This document shows positions 32,001 to 42,790 of a stretch of 64,000 nucleotides of DNA, piece by piece. Every line of letters begins with the position of its first letter. Positions within the stretch are counted from its first letter, which is position 1. The notes beneath the pieces are model-generated. The model was not told the DNA's origin and did no database searches. It worked only from the letters and a program-made list of their open reading frames with translations. Source of the DNA: Agapetus fuscipes. Lineage: Eukaryota > Arthropoda > Insecta > Trichoptera > Glossosomatidae. Made by a program: the position numbers and the translations under genes. The stretch spans positions 16,043,298 to 16,107,297 of the forward strand of contig OX637342.1 in the NCBI GenBank assembly GCA_951799405.1, written 5' to 3'.

Positions 32001-35000
32001 GAAATTCTTTCTCCTACCACGCCGATACCTTGCCCCCTTGACGTCACCCCTATACCTTTTCCTCTTGAAAAATTCCCGGAGGAGGAAGCCTTAGAAAACA
32101 AAAAGCGAAAACGTGAATCAGAATCAGGAAAATCTGGGAAAAGAGCTAAATTTGATTCGCCTATAGATTTTTCGAGCACTGTAGATTCAATCAAGGAGAA
32201 GGTGAGCTGTTTCCAAGAGAATATGGTGCTGCCGGCTAGCTTTATCAAAAAGGCGTGTCGGAAAAGATTATCTGAATTTGCCGCATTTAAAAAGCAACTC
32301 AATTCAACCGCAGAAGGCAAGACGGATTATGAGATGGGTGGTTCAGTTTCGTCAACTAAAAAGGAATATAGAGCGCTGTACAAAATACTATCAGCAAGAT
32401 GGGTCTCAGGTAATTTCAATAAATATCTTGTATGCATTTAATAACAATCTCATTGTTACATGTACTCTTTCATCTTTGAACATTTGAACCTATTGTAATG
32501 AATCAATTATTAGGAAAAATATATTATATAGAAATAAAAGTGTCCATATTGTAAAGTTAAACATCTTATAAACCCGTGACCTACTTTTTTGAGTGTGCAC
32601 TTGTATTATTGTTTAACTGTTCAAAAAATTCAGTAATGGAAACATTTTGAATTATTTGTAGATTTCCGGGGATTCGATGATAAAATGGTATCACCTAATT
32701 GTTCCACCCCCCAGTCACCGTCATCGGAAGAAATAATAGGTTAAGATTATTTTCTTTAATATTTACAATCTCCCCAATGGCACTACAGCTCAAATCAATC
32801 CTTAGCCTCCCAAATGCTGTACATCCAACTTGCCACTTAGAGAGGTTGTGTAGCATTTATTTTCACTCCATCCTCCCACCGCAGCCTGGATCTCCAGACC
32901 AGTCTCCTTCTACCTGCATGTCTATTCAGAAGCTTTTGCAGGACATAGCAATCTCGTTGAGATACTAGAATCCTTGTAGACATATTTTCAGGTCTATTTT
33001 TATAAAATACGCCAGCATTTTATCCAGTTCATTGGCTTTTCGGACTTCCATACGTAATAATGATTCTCTTGACACATGTATTATGAGTACGTTTTAAATA
33101 TCTCTCATATTGCATTGCACCAGTATTGTTTGCCAATTATTCAATGTATTGCTGTTGACTTAAACAACATGTGTGGCCTTTATTATATATTTGCGGTGAC
33201 AACTCAACTGTATTTTACATTCTCATTTTAAAATTTTCATTTTTCAATTTCTCACACATTCGGTTTAATGACCAACTAAAATGTCCTTGGAATGCATGCT
33301 CTACAATTGCATTGTAAATGCCACAGGTCGATCAAACTGTTTAATTAAACAGAAGTTTTATATTCTTGAGAAGTTCAGAAGCCGGCAGTTGAAACTGGAG
33401 AGTTGTTTTCCGGAATCTGATGCCATGGCCAATCAGAGCTAGAGCTTCCTAATGTTTCGCCCGTGTCTGTGATAGACTTCTTCAGCGTGATATTGACAAA
33501 ACTGTTGATAAGACTGCAGACATGGGCGAAACATCCGGAAGCTCCAGCTCCGATAGACCATGACAACAGATCATGGAAAGCAGGTCTCCAGCAAAACATT
33601 ACTTAGCCTTCTCCCAAGGAATCGGGCCATGTGGTGTCATGATTTTTTTCTAAATATAATTAATTCAAATTGCAATTTAATTGTTAAACCTAAATGTCAG
33701 TACAGAAATATGATATCCTCTTTTACTTTTCTGAGAAATACATTGCCTGGTATTATTGTACTTTTATTAGGCAGAAGTATTTTGTTTGCTATGCTATTGC
33801 AACACCATAAAATAATGTATTCATTCTGAATAGAACATGACGTAAGTAAGAAGGAATTTCAAGTTGCAAGAAAAATAAAACTTCATGCTAATTTTGATTG
33901 ATTCCATAGAAAACAAAGCCACTTAAATATTAGTATTCTTGAGGGCCTTGACTAATAGGTTGGTATGAGGCTGACCACCCATACTGTAAAACATGGTTTA
34001 CTTGGCCAATGTCGCCAAGAGTTGAAGGGCTTATGTTGAGTTGAGATCCACATGCGGCATGTGTAAGCGCGATCTTATATGGGAATGCATGTAATATGTA
34101 TCTTAAATGTTTTATATCATTGCAACTTAGATTATAGGTTATTCAAGATCCCCTCTTTGGCCCTCCGCACATTAATTTTAGTATTTTCTGTAGATATTTC
34201 CTTCAGGTAAAATGTCCAACCCTCTCGTGCTTCTTTTACCTGTTCTCAACTGATATTATATAACTTAACCGTTGAAAAATATTGCGTATGAAGGAATAAA
34301 TTTTTTTTATTTAAAACCAATGGACTGAGTTTTAAAAAGTAATGATTTTCTCGGCAGATAAAAACCACGCACCTTTGGGGCTTTAGAAAACATTGTTTTT
34401 TTTGCCTTTTCCATAGCAACCGGGTCATGTGACATCTCAATTTTGTTGTCTATGGGATTTGTACCGAGTCATTTATTACAATAGTGTAACGAAGTGACAG
34501 GGTGAGGAATGATTTTGTAAGAGAAGAATGTGGTGTAAGGGAAAGTGTGAAAGTGAAGATTAAAAGAAGTATGTTAAGATGGTTCGGGCACTTGGAGAGA
34601 ATGAGTGATGAAAGATTGACGAAGAAAGTATATGTTGCTAGAATAGATGGATGTCGTGGTAGAGGAAGACCGAGAAGGGTATGGAAGGATCAAATCTCTG
34701 AAATAGCGAATGAATGGGATATCCAGAGTCATAATAAAAGGAGGACTTGTATGAAAAAGGTTATGACTCTGGATGAAATGAAAGAAGTATGCAAGGACAG
34801 GAAGAAGTGGCGGCTAATCTGCAATGTTGATTTCTAATGTTGGTGTATTCATTTGCTACATTTTTTGCATAGGAAATTTTTGACTTTTTTTGTATAGATT
34901 TCTTTGTAAGGTTTTGTTCTTTTTTATATTTAAATGTAATTTATTATTCATATTCCTTGACTTATAGGTTGGTATGAGGCTGACCACCCATACTGTAAAA

Positions 35001-38000
35001 AATGGTTCACTTTGCCAATGTCACCCCTGTTTCAGGGAAGGTCGGCAAAAGTTGTGGGGCTTATGTTCATTTGAGGTTTGGATTTTATTTGTAAGTACAC
35101 ATTCAGCATTTGTAAGCGCGAACTACACTTGTTGGTTTGTGGGCATACATCTGAGAGCTTTAAATGAATATATCCTTGCAACTTAGATTATAGATTATAG
35201 TGTGCATTTGTCATCTGACCTGTCTCCTTTGATTAAAAATGTAATTCATTTGATTGAAAACTATGTGTTTATTTTGATTTTTCAGATGCAATATTGTCAG
35301 TGTTCTGTTATTGTTTCTCAAGGTTTCCGAGGCTTCCCGCCCGAGGAGTTGACTTCCGCCAACACCGTGTACACGAGAAAAGCGTTCATCCTTAAATCTC
35401 TCACCAGCAAAAGTACCCCGAGCGATGTTTGTAACAACAATGATGATGATGATGATGATAATAATAATAATGATGGTGGTGACTGTCATTCCATCCACGA
35501 TGACGGCTTTCAAGAAGACCACGGCTATCAACCTCCCATTATCAACTCTAAGGAAATGGGATATGTGAGGATTTTTAAATATTATTCTTTAAATATATTC
35601 TAACAGTGCTATTCTTAGACATTTTAGTCATCCGTTGAGCCCACGCTTTGACAAACTAAAGATGCCTGGGCTGGAAGTCTCATCACCACGGTAATTCCTA
35701 CCTACCGAATTTTGATAATATTTGTACGAAGACTAATCAGCTGTTCACTTGCGGCCATCTTGGATTGACAGGTCTTCATACAAATGCATCATGAGTTTGT
35801 CAAAGCACCTTTTTGTTTTAGCACCGTAAGTTCCTTGACTAATAGGATGGCATGAGGCTGACCCCATTCTGTAAAAAGTTGGTTCACTATTGCCAATACC
35901 ACCCAGGGTTCAGGGAAAAGTGGCATGAGTTGCAAGGTGTATGTTCATGTAGAGTTTTTTTTGTAAGAGCACATGCAGCACGTGTAAGCATGAACTTGCA
36001 CGTATATGCCTGTGGGCAAGCTTTGAATATAAGCCTTAAAAGTCAATATATCTTTGCAACTTACAATATAGATTATACATCAGTCTGGTCGATAGTTTAG
36101 TTTGTAGATCACTTGTGTTGAAAGCCAAAGAGCTAGGGTTCGATCCCTCCCGAAGGGTTTCAGAAATGATTTCCGGTTTTGGTGTTATTTCAAATGCAAA
36201 ATAAATTACTGGCAAGGTTTATGCAGTCTTCACAAAAAATGAGAACCTGCCCCCACTTTTATTTGTGGTTGGCGAAAAGGCTGGCCCCGTCATCTGCAAG
36301 AAGTTAACCTATGTACGCAGCTTGGTTGAGTAGCGCTAGTATGTGCAAGCAGGAAAAAGTAAACTCAAGTATTATTTGAGTCATCTAGAAGCAAAGGTGG
36401 CAATCAAGGTTTTTTTTTATAATAAGATACACATATTTAAATGCTGAGTAAATGATTTCCTGTATTTCTGTATATTTATCTCATTTTTGGAAAAAAAATC
36501 TAGATTCCCGCCTCTGGTTCTATAGGACTCAATTTATCTCTGTAACATGAGATGACCTGGAGTTATTTGTTAGTGTGTACCTACTCATAGTCCTCCATCT
36601 CTTAATTAATCATGTATTCTTATTTTATATAAATAAATATTTCTTTTAATAACATGATTGATGTATCCTTTATCACCAGGCTTGCCTTTGCAGAGAGCAA
36701 AATGTTGACAAATATTTTTATTGGGCATCATTCACTCATTGATGAAATTGAAGTTTCTTTGTCGTCTATTCTTGTCAATGAGGTCGGAACATTTTTGAAT
36801 TGGCGAGCAAATGTCAGTCTTGTATGGAACTGGCGTCCTTAGAAAATCAGCAAAATATTTGTATGCTTTTACCCTAGCAACCCTGCTGGGTGACGACACG
36901 ATATTGTCTATGCCAATTCACGTGCGGACCTCATTACTTCATAGGACGGGTCCAGTCCATAGTCCAGTGGTAACATTTCGGACTCAATCCATTACAATCC
37001 ATCCACAGATAGTGGGTTCGAATCCTGGTAGAGCACAAAAAAATTACCATTTATATTTTCAAATATGCTCTTCGCTGGGTTGAAAAATTCATAAACCTTT
37101 ATCAATGACCGGTCACCAAAGGTCCATCCAGCCTTACAGCAACTGGGTCTTGCTTGAGAATCGGCGCTTTGTAGCGACGACCAAGCTCGTAAAAAGTCCG
37201 GTCAACAGCTTAGTTGGTAGAATGCTTGCATTCTAAACTGAGAGCAAGGGTTCGATCCCCACCGAGGGTGTCAGAAATGATTTTGGTGTTTACTTCAAAC
37301 CCAAATACTGACAAGATTTACTCAGCCTTCACAAAAATGTGAATGTGAAGTGGTTCGTGTGAGTTTTCAACCCTTACTCGTAAAAATAAATAGGTCCCGA
37401 ATCATCACATGTGACGCCTTCGGGGATAAGAAGATAAGATCGCAGGCAAGAGTTACAATATATGTGTAGCTTAGTTATGAAGCAAGATAACATTCACTTT
37501 GCAAACCCGTGATTCATATCTTGTCATACAGTTTGCGGTGATGCTAAATGCAGGACAGTGTACTTGTTTTGTCTTGTAGTGTCTTTTCAAATTTACCTAC
37601 CCAATGTTGTATTGAAATTATGGCACTCTGTACTGTCTTTAGTCCTCACATTTGTACCCAACATTTTAAGTAGTCCTTTTTCAGGCAATACTTTACTCCT
37701 CATTATATTTTTTCAGCTCTACAACCACGATGATGTTGCCAGGAGAGTAGACGACTGGCATGAGTCCATAAGAGAAAAGTTAATTAAAGCCGAGAGACGG
37801 CAAAACCTTGACATGTGGTCGTACTGCGCACATGTCCTCAACTCCTTTGAAGACTCCCCCAAGGTCATATTTACAGATGTGGTAAAAAAAAAGCCTCCGG
37901 AAGATATTTCCAGATATTTTCTGGCTACCCTGATGTTGGTGAGTTATAAACATTTGGACATATATTTTGTTTTTTAACTTTGGTGTCTTGTTTACAATAG

Positions 38001-39185
38001 TTATAACTACTTACACAGTTAAACCACACGGATATTAGACGAACCGCTATAGAAGAACTTACATTATTCTTGACGTTTCGTTAGCGACATATCTAACGTC
38101 TTCAGGACACACCCTCTCTGCACGACGACTGAGAATGAACTGATTTTTAGCCACTATTCCTCTAGGGTAGCCGGTACCTCCGCAGATGCGATGCGTCTCT
38201 ACTTTGCTCTGTCTTTACGTACTTTAAAACAAATAAAATACTCCAATATTCATTAATCACCTTCATTGACCACCCTTACTCTAAAAATGATTCACTTTAC
38301 CAATATCTCCCCTGTGTCAGGGAAGGTCGGCAAAAGTTGTAGGATTTATGTTCATTTGCCGTTTGGATTTTATTTGCTTGTTTCGAATTGTGGATTTAAA
38401 AAATGTAATTTGTTGAGTATGTTCCTTGACTTATAGGTTGGTATGCTGCTGACCACCCATACTGTAAAAAATGGTTCACTTTGCCAATGTCACCCCTGTG
38501 TCAGGGAAGGTCGGCAAAAGTTGCAGGACTTATGTTCATTTAAGGTTTGGATTTTATTTGTGTAGGTACACATTCAGCATTTGTAAGCGCGAACTACATG
38601 TGTTGTTTGTGGGCATGCATTTGAAATGCGCTTTAAAGTTTAACTTATCTTTGCAGCTTAGATTATTATAATAATATAATAAATAAACCATTCATAATAT
38701 AATAAATATCCGTTTCAGGCAGCTCACATCGCACGTTTAATAATAAAGAGCAATAACTCAAAAAACATGAATGTTGGGAAAACGCGTTTGAAGTTCAGAC
38801 ACCCAGTACAACTTGTATGGGATGAAAAAGGCGGCCGATGTTTTATCTTGGTCATATTCGTCCAAATTGAACGGCTGTCGCATTCTACCTGTTCTTCTCG
38901 CATTGTTCTTGCGTTTTATTACAAAATCTCGATTTTCCCAATTTTCGAGTTATTTCTCTTTATTATTAAACGTGCGACATGTTAAGGATTCTTTAGATCA
39001 ATAATTGTAACATGACATTCAATTAAATATGCATTTTTTGAGAAATAATATTTTGTTTGTGTGTGTTTCAGGCAAATTCCGGAAACGTCCAAGTTACTAA
39101 AAAAGAATTGGACAATAGAGGTAACTTCAGCATGACATTGATATCTAGAGAAAAAAGATTCAACGAAGACGACCTCCCGTTTTAA
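29009..39185 (+). CDS. NCAPH2: Condensin-2 complex subunit H2 (kleisin beta), seven coding exons
   Basis: Exons: 29009-29080, 30503-30669, 31523-32409, 32662-32739, 35323-35564, 37717-37938 and 39072-39185. All have GT-AG boundaries and consistent phases (0, 2, 1, 1, 0, 0), giving 593 codons plus stop; the human protein is about 605 residues. NCAPH2 is the kleisin linking SMC2 and SMC4 in condensin II and acts in nuclear chromosome condensation. Residues 1-80 match the N-terminal domain (LKGWSLK, then EQSAYIYSKKVDTLL). The C-terminus (ARRVDDWHESIREKL, DISRYFLATLMLANSGNVQV) matches the C-terminal SMC-binding region. Basic NLS-like runs are GKKRKKK (93-99) and KKRKRESESGKSGKRAK (about 273-289). 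Odd points: the start is uncertain and may be slightly short, and there is a coding GAT/AAT microsatellite in exon 5. Introns hold several LINE-R, MITE and SINE copies. Confidence 0.88.
29570..29775 (+). repeat. LINE-R 3'-end copy in NCAPH2 intron 1
   Basis: Has 'gtgacagggaaggtctgcaa', 'taagcgcgaactacatgtg' and a run of GATTATA/GATTA repeats at the 3' end. Confidence 0.85.
29776..30502 (+). repeat. tRNA-like/module C fragment, then unassigned intron
   Basis: 29770-29910 has a tRNA-like head (GTGGTCTGAGTCGAGCGATA) joined to the module C body ('gaaaccttgccggtatt', 'tgggtttgaaatatacac'). A CTATAATCTA run at 30410-30435 resembles a minus-strand LINE-R tail. The rest of the intron is unassigned. 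Confidence 0.55.
30670..31522 (+). repeat. NCAPH2 intron 2 with SINE family K copy
   Basis: 31110-31240 matches family K ('agattgaaccccgcctgcg', 'tagctttgaccctggttcaa', 'gacattgggtaattg'). The remainder holds nothing recognised. Confidence 0.55.
33360..33600. repeat. Penelope-like fragment with hammerhead-like motif
   Basis: On the minus strand 33487-33450 reads CTGAAGA, a GTCT...AGAC stem, then GGGCGAAACATT. A second 'gggcgaaacatccggaagct' is on the plus strand at 33524, so the fragment is partly inverted on itself. Confidence 0.45.
33945..34142 (+). repeat. LINE-R 3'-end copy, internally deleted
   Basis: Has 'actaataggttggtatgagg', then a short middle, and ends 'cattgcaacttagattatag'. Confidence 0.8.
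34330..34475. repeat. Family-L repeat fragment
   Basis: Has 'ccatagcaaccgggtcatgt', matching 44565 and 36885. This family has no known name to me. Confidence 0.4.
34494..35198 (+). mobile_element. LINE-R copy with RT C-terminus, in NCAPH2 intron 4
   Basis: The open frame 34502-34837 (RWFGHLERMSDERLTKK, GRGRPRRVWKDQISEIANEW) is collinear with residues 249-357 of the RT at 10237. The copy is truncated at 'agtgacagggtgagg', then runs on into the 3' UTR and GATTATA repeats at 35180-35198. This repeats the RT-to-3'-UTR junction independently, which ties the dispersed 3' ends to this LINE. Confidence 0.9.
35439..35475 (+). repeat. Coding (GAT)n/(AAT)n microsatellite in NCAPH2 exon 5
   Basis: A run of AAT, GAT and AAT codons gives NNNDDDDDDNNNND in frame. 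It is inside a supported exon, so it should be length-polymorphic in the protein. Confidence 0.8.
35605..35825. mobile_element. MITE family B, copy 3
   Basis: It starts AGTGCTATTCTTAGACATTT. The right arm is partly replaced ('tttgtcaaagcacctttttg') but it ends AGCACC. Confidence 0.8.
35830..36080 (+). repeat. LINE-R 3'-end copy, diverged
   Basis: Has 'ccttgactaataggatggca', 'cagggttcagggaaaagtgg' and 'atatctttgcaacttacaat'. Confidence 0.75.
36085..36330 (+). repeat. SINE module C copy
   Basis: Head GTCTGGTCGATAGTTTAGTT, B-box-like GGGTTCGATCC, body 'gatttccggttttggtgtt' and end 'gtacgcagcttggttga'. Confidence 0.75.
36399..36535. mobile_element. MITE family O copy
   Basis: It begins 'aaggtggcaatcaaggtttt' and ends with the inverse-like 'aaaaaatctagattcccgcc' and 'tctggttctatagg'. 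Related pieces are at 41325-41445, 42828-42885 and 58955-59085. Confidence 0.55.
36680..36940. repeat. Family-L repeat
   Basis: Has 'tcttgtatggaactggcgtc', 'taccctagcaaccctgctgg' and 'gccaattcacgtgcggacct'. A near copy is at 44440-44640. Confidence 0.6.
36945..37470 (+). repeat. Composite SINE: tRNA-like unit + core + module C
   Basis: Unit 1 has CCATAGTCCAGTGGTAACAT and B box GGTTCGAATCC (37015-37025). Then comes the core ('cttcgctgggttgaaaaatt', 'gtccatccagccttacag'), the junction 'ctcgtaaaaagtccggtcaa' (about 37187-37206), module C head (CAGCTTAGTTGGTAGAATGC, B box GGTTCGATCC) and body, ending 'atatgtgtagcttagtt'. This is the most complete composite of this type. Confidence 0.88.
38020..38225 (-). 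repeat. Penelope-like fragment with hammerhead-like motif
   Basis: The minus strand at about 38107-38073 reads CCTGAAGACGTTAG, loop ATATGTCG, CTAACGAAACGTC. It is collinear with 53057-53023. Confidence 0.55.
38270..38668 (+). repeat. Two LINE-R 3'-end copies in NCAPH2 intron 6
   Basis: 38270-38370 is a fragment cut off at both ends. 38400-38668 is nearly complete ('gacttataggttggtatgct', 'gtgtcagggaaggtcggcaa', 'ctttgcagcttagattatta'). Confidence 0.85.
38727..38979. mobile_element. MITE with TCGCACGTTTAATAATAAAG ends
   Basis: ATCGCACGTTTAATAATAAA at the left is inverted at the right (TTTATTATTAAACGTGCGAC). The inverted arms extend about 37 bp. It is single copy in this window and about 253 bp. 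Confidence 0.8.
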
Positions 39186-39196
39186 TTTATAATTGT

Positions 39197-39660
39197 TCCT
39201 TGAGTGAATGGTTGGCATGGGGTTGACCCCCGTGCTCTTAAAACTTGGTTCACTTGTTGCAAGGTGTATTTCCATGTGAAGTTAGTTTTTTTTTGCTAGG
39301 GCACATGCAGTATACTGATACCTTAAAGGTAAAACTGAATAAGTGACAAATTAAGTTAACATGGGCTTCTCAGATAAATGCACCTTTTTCCCTATTTTCT
39401 ACAAGAGAAAACACTAACAAAGTGTGAAAATCCTGTACTTTAGAAGTTTTTCATGAATAGTTCACTTAATCATGAGAAGTTATTTCTAATAAAATGTTTT
39501 ATCCACTATTTCTCAAAGCAGTCGGCACTTATTCAGTTTTATCTTAAAGGTGGCGATATGTAAGCGCGTACTTACAAGTGTCTGCGCGTGGGCGTGCATT
39601 AAATATAAACCTTAAAATGTCAATATATCCTTGCAACTTATATTATAGATTGTTGTTTAG
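39197..39660 (+). repeat. LINE-R 3'-end copy split by MITE E
   Basis: The left part has 'gttccttgagtgaatggttg' to 'agggcacatgcagtat'. The right part resumes 'gtaagcgcgtacttacaagt' to 'atccttgcaacttatattat'. Confidence 0.8.
39316..39558. mobile_element. MITE family E, copy 2, nested in LINE-R
   Basis: CCTTAAAGGTAAAACTGAAT at the left is inverted at the right (ATTCAGTTTTATCTTAAAGG). It is collinear, inverted, with 48430-48665. Confidence 0.85.
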
Positions 39661-40068
39661 TTTTAGTTAAAAGAGTGATCGTAAAATATATTGCATACGA
39701 TAAGTGACGTTTTCTAAATAATATTAGTAATTATTTATGTTTTCACATTGGGAGTGTTTTGAGTGTTTTAAAAAGTGACGGAACTCTAAATGAGCTGAAA
39801 TTTTTCGACGGAAAAGGATTGTAATGTGTGAAGCTATTCCAGATCATAGAAATACATATTTTATTAAACTATTTCTAAGCTCAGTGTAAACTAAAACAAA
39901 TGTTACTATTACCAACTGCTATGAAATGTGATTATTTACAAAATATCCACAACTAAAGACCCCTACTAAATTTATTGTACGGGTCCACAAACTTTCAAGA
40001 CAGATCTGACGCTTGCAAAAATAATAAAATATATTGTGTACAGCAGACTAAATTTTTTATAAACTATC
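39661..40068. other. Intergenic DNA downstream of NCAPH2
   Basis: AT-rich; presumably includes NCAPH2 3' UTR or flank. An AATAAA occurs at about 40023. Nothing else recognised. Confidence 0.35.
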
Positions 40069-40305
40069 GGGGCTATTCTTAGACATTTTAGTCGCCCGTT
40101 GAGCCCACGTTTTGACAAACTAATGATGCATTTGTATGAAGACCTGTCAATCTAAGATGGCCGCAAGTGAACAGCTGATTACATACAAATACTACCAAAA
40201 TTTGGAATGTAAGAATGACCGTGGTCATGAAACTTCCAGCCGAGGCATCATTAGTTTGTCAAAGCGTGGGCTCGACGGGCGGCTAAAATGTCTAAGAATA
40301 GCCCC
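40069..40305. mobile_element. MITE family B, copy 4
   Basis: GGGGCTATTCTTAGACATTT to AAATGTCTAAGAATAGCCCC. The end change (GGGG and CCCC) is compensatory on both arms. Confidence 0.9.
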
Positions 40306-40487
40306 GTAAGACCCTTGCGCATCAACACACTTTTTAAAAATTGTCTATAGGTTTGCTGCAAGCCTGTTTTATTGTTTGTAGGCTTTAAAGGGACCTCGTT
40401 GAAGCTGCCTGAACTTCGGAAATTGTGTCAAATTGATTTTTCTTTATCCGCAACGCAACTAAAAAAAAAACGCAACTAAGCTACACA

Positions 40488-40795
40488 TATAGTGTAACTT
40501 CTTGCAGCGATATCCCCGAAAGGGTCGCATGTGGCGAGTTGAACCTATTTATTTTTACAGGTAAGGGGTCCGGCCTTACGCCAACCACTTCAGTTGGAGT
40601 GGGGTTACCCAGCTCCCGAGGGGTCTGGTACTCACTTCTTGTGAAGGCTGAGTAAACCTTGCCGGTATTTTATAATGGGGTTTGAAATAAACACCGAAAT
40701 GAGAAATCATTTTTGACACCCTCGGTGGGGTTGGAAGCCGAGCTCACGGGGTAGAATGCTAGCATTCTACCAACTGAGCTATCGACCGGAGTATC
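40488..40795 (-). repeat. SINE module C copy
   Basis: On the minus strand: CCGGTCGATAGCTCAGTTGG, then 'aatgctagcattctacccc', the body, and the end 'gttacactatatgtgtagct'. Confidence 0.85.
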
Positions 40796-41239
40796 CGATA
40801 GACAAAAGCAGAGACTGTGTGTAAGATTGCCACTTTTTATTGTGACTATGCACCGGCTCACAAGTCGTTCACCGCTGCTGAAATTTTGACTAAATCTAGC
40901 ATTATAATTGCTGCCCTAACTATCCTACGACCCCAACCTCTTTTTCAATGACTTTTCGGTTGGCTACATCAAGAAAAGATAGAATTCCAGAAGTTGAGGC
41001 AGTTTCAATGATCTTGTTTGTGAAAACATACAGGGGACCTATTTACAATCGAAAAGAGGCAGGTACTTGTATGTTGATGCCCCAGGGTCATATCTTGAAG
41101 AATTTTGGCTGTGTGTTCAAAAATGTTTTACCACTTGAAATATCAAATCTGTCGTAAGACTTTGTGAGCATACCTTTTATTACGCCACTGAATACTATTT
41201 TTTAAAAGTGAAGACTGATTTTCAATAGTACTATACACA

Positions 41240-41445
41240 TTGGTGGCATTGGCAAAGTGAACCATTTTTTAACAGTATGGGTGGTCAGCCTCATACCAAT
41301 GATAGAGTCAAATATGGTAATCTTGGGTTTTTTTGAAAATGAGATAAATATTTGAAATTGATATTCTGTGTTTCCATATATTTATCTAATTTACGAAAAA
41401 AAAAACCTTGAATGCCACCTTTGTTTCTAAATGATTCAAATAACA
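41240..41445 (-). repeat. LINE-R 3'-end fragment and MITE O piece
   Basis: 41240-41305 has 'ttggtatgaggctgaccacc' on the minus strand and stops early. 41325-41445 is a MITE O piece. Confidence 0.6.
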
Positions 41446-41976
41446 AGATCTCAAGTATAAAACATTGTGTCAACTTTTCTTGATTCGTAAAATGTATAAA
41501 AAATTAATCACTCACCAGGAGTGACATTGTATATTTCATACATTTTTGATTTACGCAATCGAGGGGGGGGACTTCATGCAAATTTTTTGTACTTGGGGTA
41601 CTGATGTTAGTAATTTTACATTAAGTATTATTGAAAATTCAGTCTTAAATTAAATTATTTTATTTGTACAAGTGAATAATTCACTTCATTTTTTTTTAAG
41701 AAATATAATTCTAGTCTTGGTCTCATAATCCATAGAAACATATTAAAAATAATAACAATTCATGATTTTCTACAGTTTGTGTACTGGTATACGCAATATA
41801 GTGAAACAAAATTCAAAATGACAATGTGCCTTCTTCCATTTACAAACAAATTTAATAGAATTACTATTGCATGGAACATCTTTATAAATCTCTTGATTTC
41901 AAAATTACTAAAACTGATTTTTGAGTTATATAATCTTATGTATTTATTTCACTTGAGTTCTAGACCAAAGGCACTA

Positions 41977-42235
41977 ATCTAATCTAATCTAAGCTGCAAG
42001 GATATATATCATTTAAGATTTATATTAAATGCATTCCCACAAGCAGACATGTATAATTTCGCGCTAACACATGCCGCATGTGGACCTACATTATAAGAAC
42101 CCTTCTCAAATTAACATAAGCCCTGCAACTCTTGCCGTCCTTCCCTGAGACAAGGGTGACATTGGCAAAGTGAACCATATTTTCACAGTATGGGTGGTCA
42201 GCCGCATACCAGCCTATAAGTCAAGGAATCTCAGA
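41977..42235 (-). repeat. LINE-R 3'-end copy
   Basis: Nearly complete. It ends at 41977 in the (TTAGA)n form of the tail, like the copy at 11408. Confidence 0.88.
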
Positions 42236-42284
42236 TATATTTTTAAAAATGAGGAACTGAAAATGCAACAAAACGCCGCATATA

Positions 42285-42790
42285 GTACAACTTCTTACGT
42301 TAATGTTCCCAAAGGGATCGCATATGCCGAGAGGAACCTATTTACTTTCACAGATAATAGAGCCAGGCTTGCGCGACAACCACTTGATAATGAGTTGACG
42401 ATTTCTTTAGAGTTCTGTTTTGTGATGTAGTCACTCCAAGGGCGATTGTGCAAACGATGCCAAGATTTTGCTTGTCTTTGGTACATTTGGTAACTTTCCA
42501 TGGTCCTCTAGCTCTCTCACATGATGAGGCAGGCGGTTCCAGGCCAGAGGACCAGCAACTGCAAATGCACACTCTCCAAGCTTTGGGGAACCAGAAAATC
42601 CTTAAAAATATAAATGAAGTTGGGGCTTACTTGCTTTAGAAGTTGCCGGTTCTTATTTATCGTGGAAGCTGAGTAAACCTTGCTGGACAATGATTTTTGG
42701 TTTGAAGTAACAACAAAACAGGGCATCATTTCTGAAACCCTTGGTGGGAATTCAACCCTAGCCCTCAGGCTTTGAATACAAGTAGTATAT
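42285..42790 (-). repeat. SINE module C pieces, interrupted
   Basis: 42790-42640 (minus) has 'tgaataccaagtag'-like head debris and 'gtttactcagcttccacg'. 42360-42285 has the end ('gtaagaagttgtactatatg'). The 280 bp between are unassigned. Confidence 0.5.

Noticed and set aside
31853..32320. Minus-strand open frame of 155 residues
   Set aside because: It is the antisense shadow of NCAPH2 exon 3.
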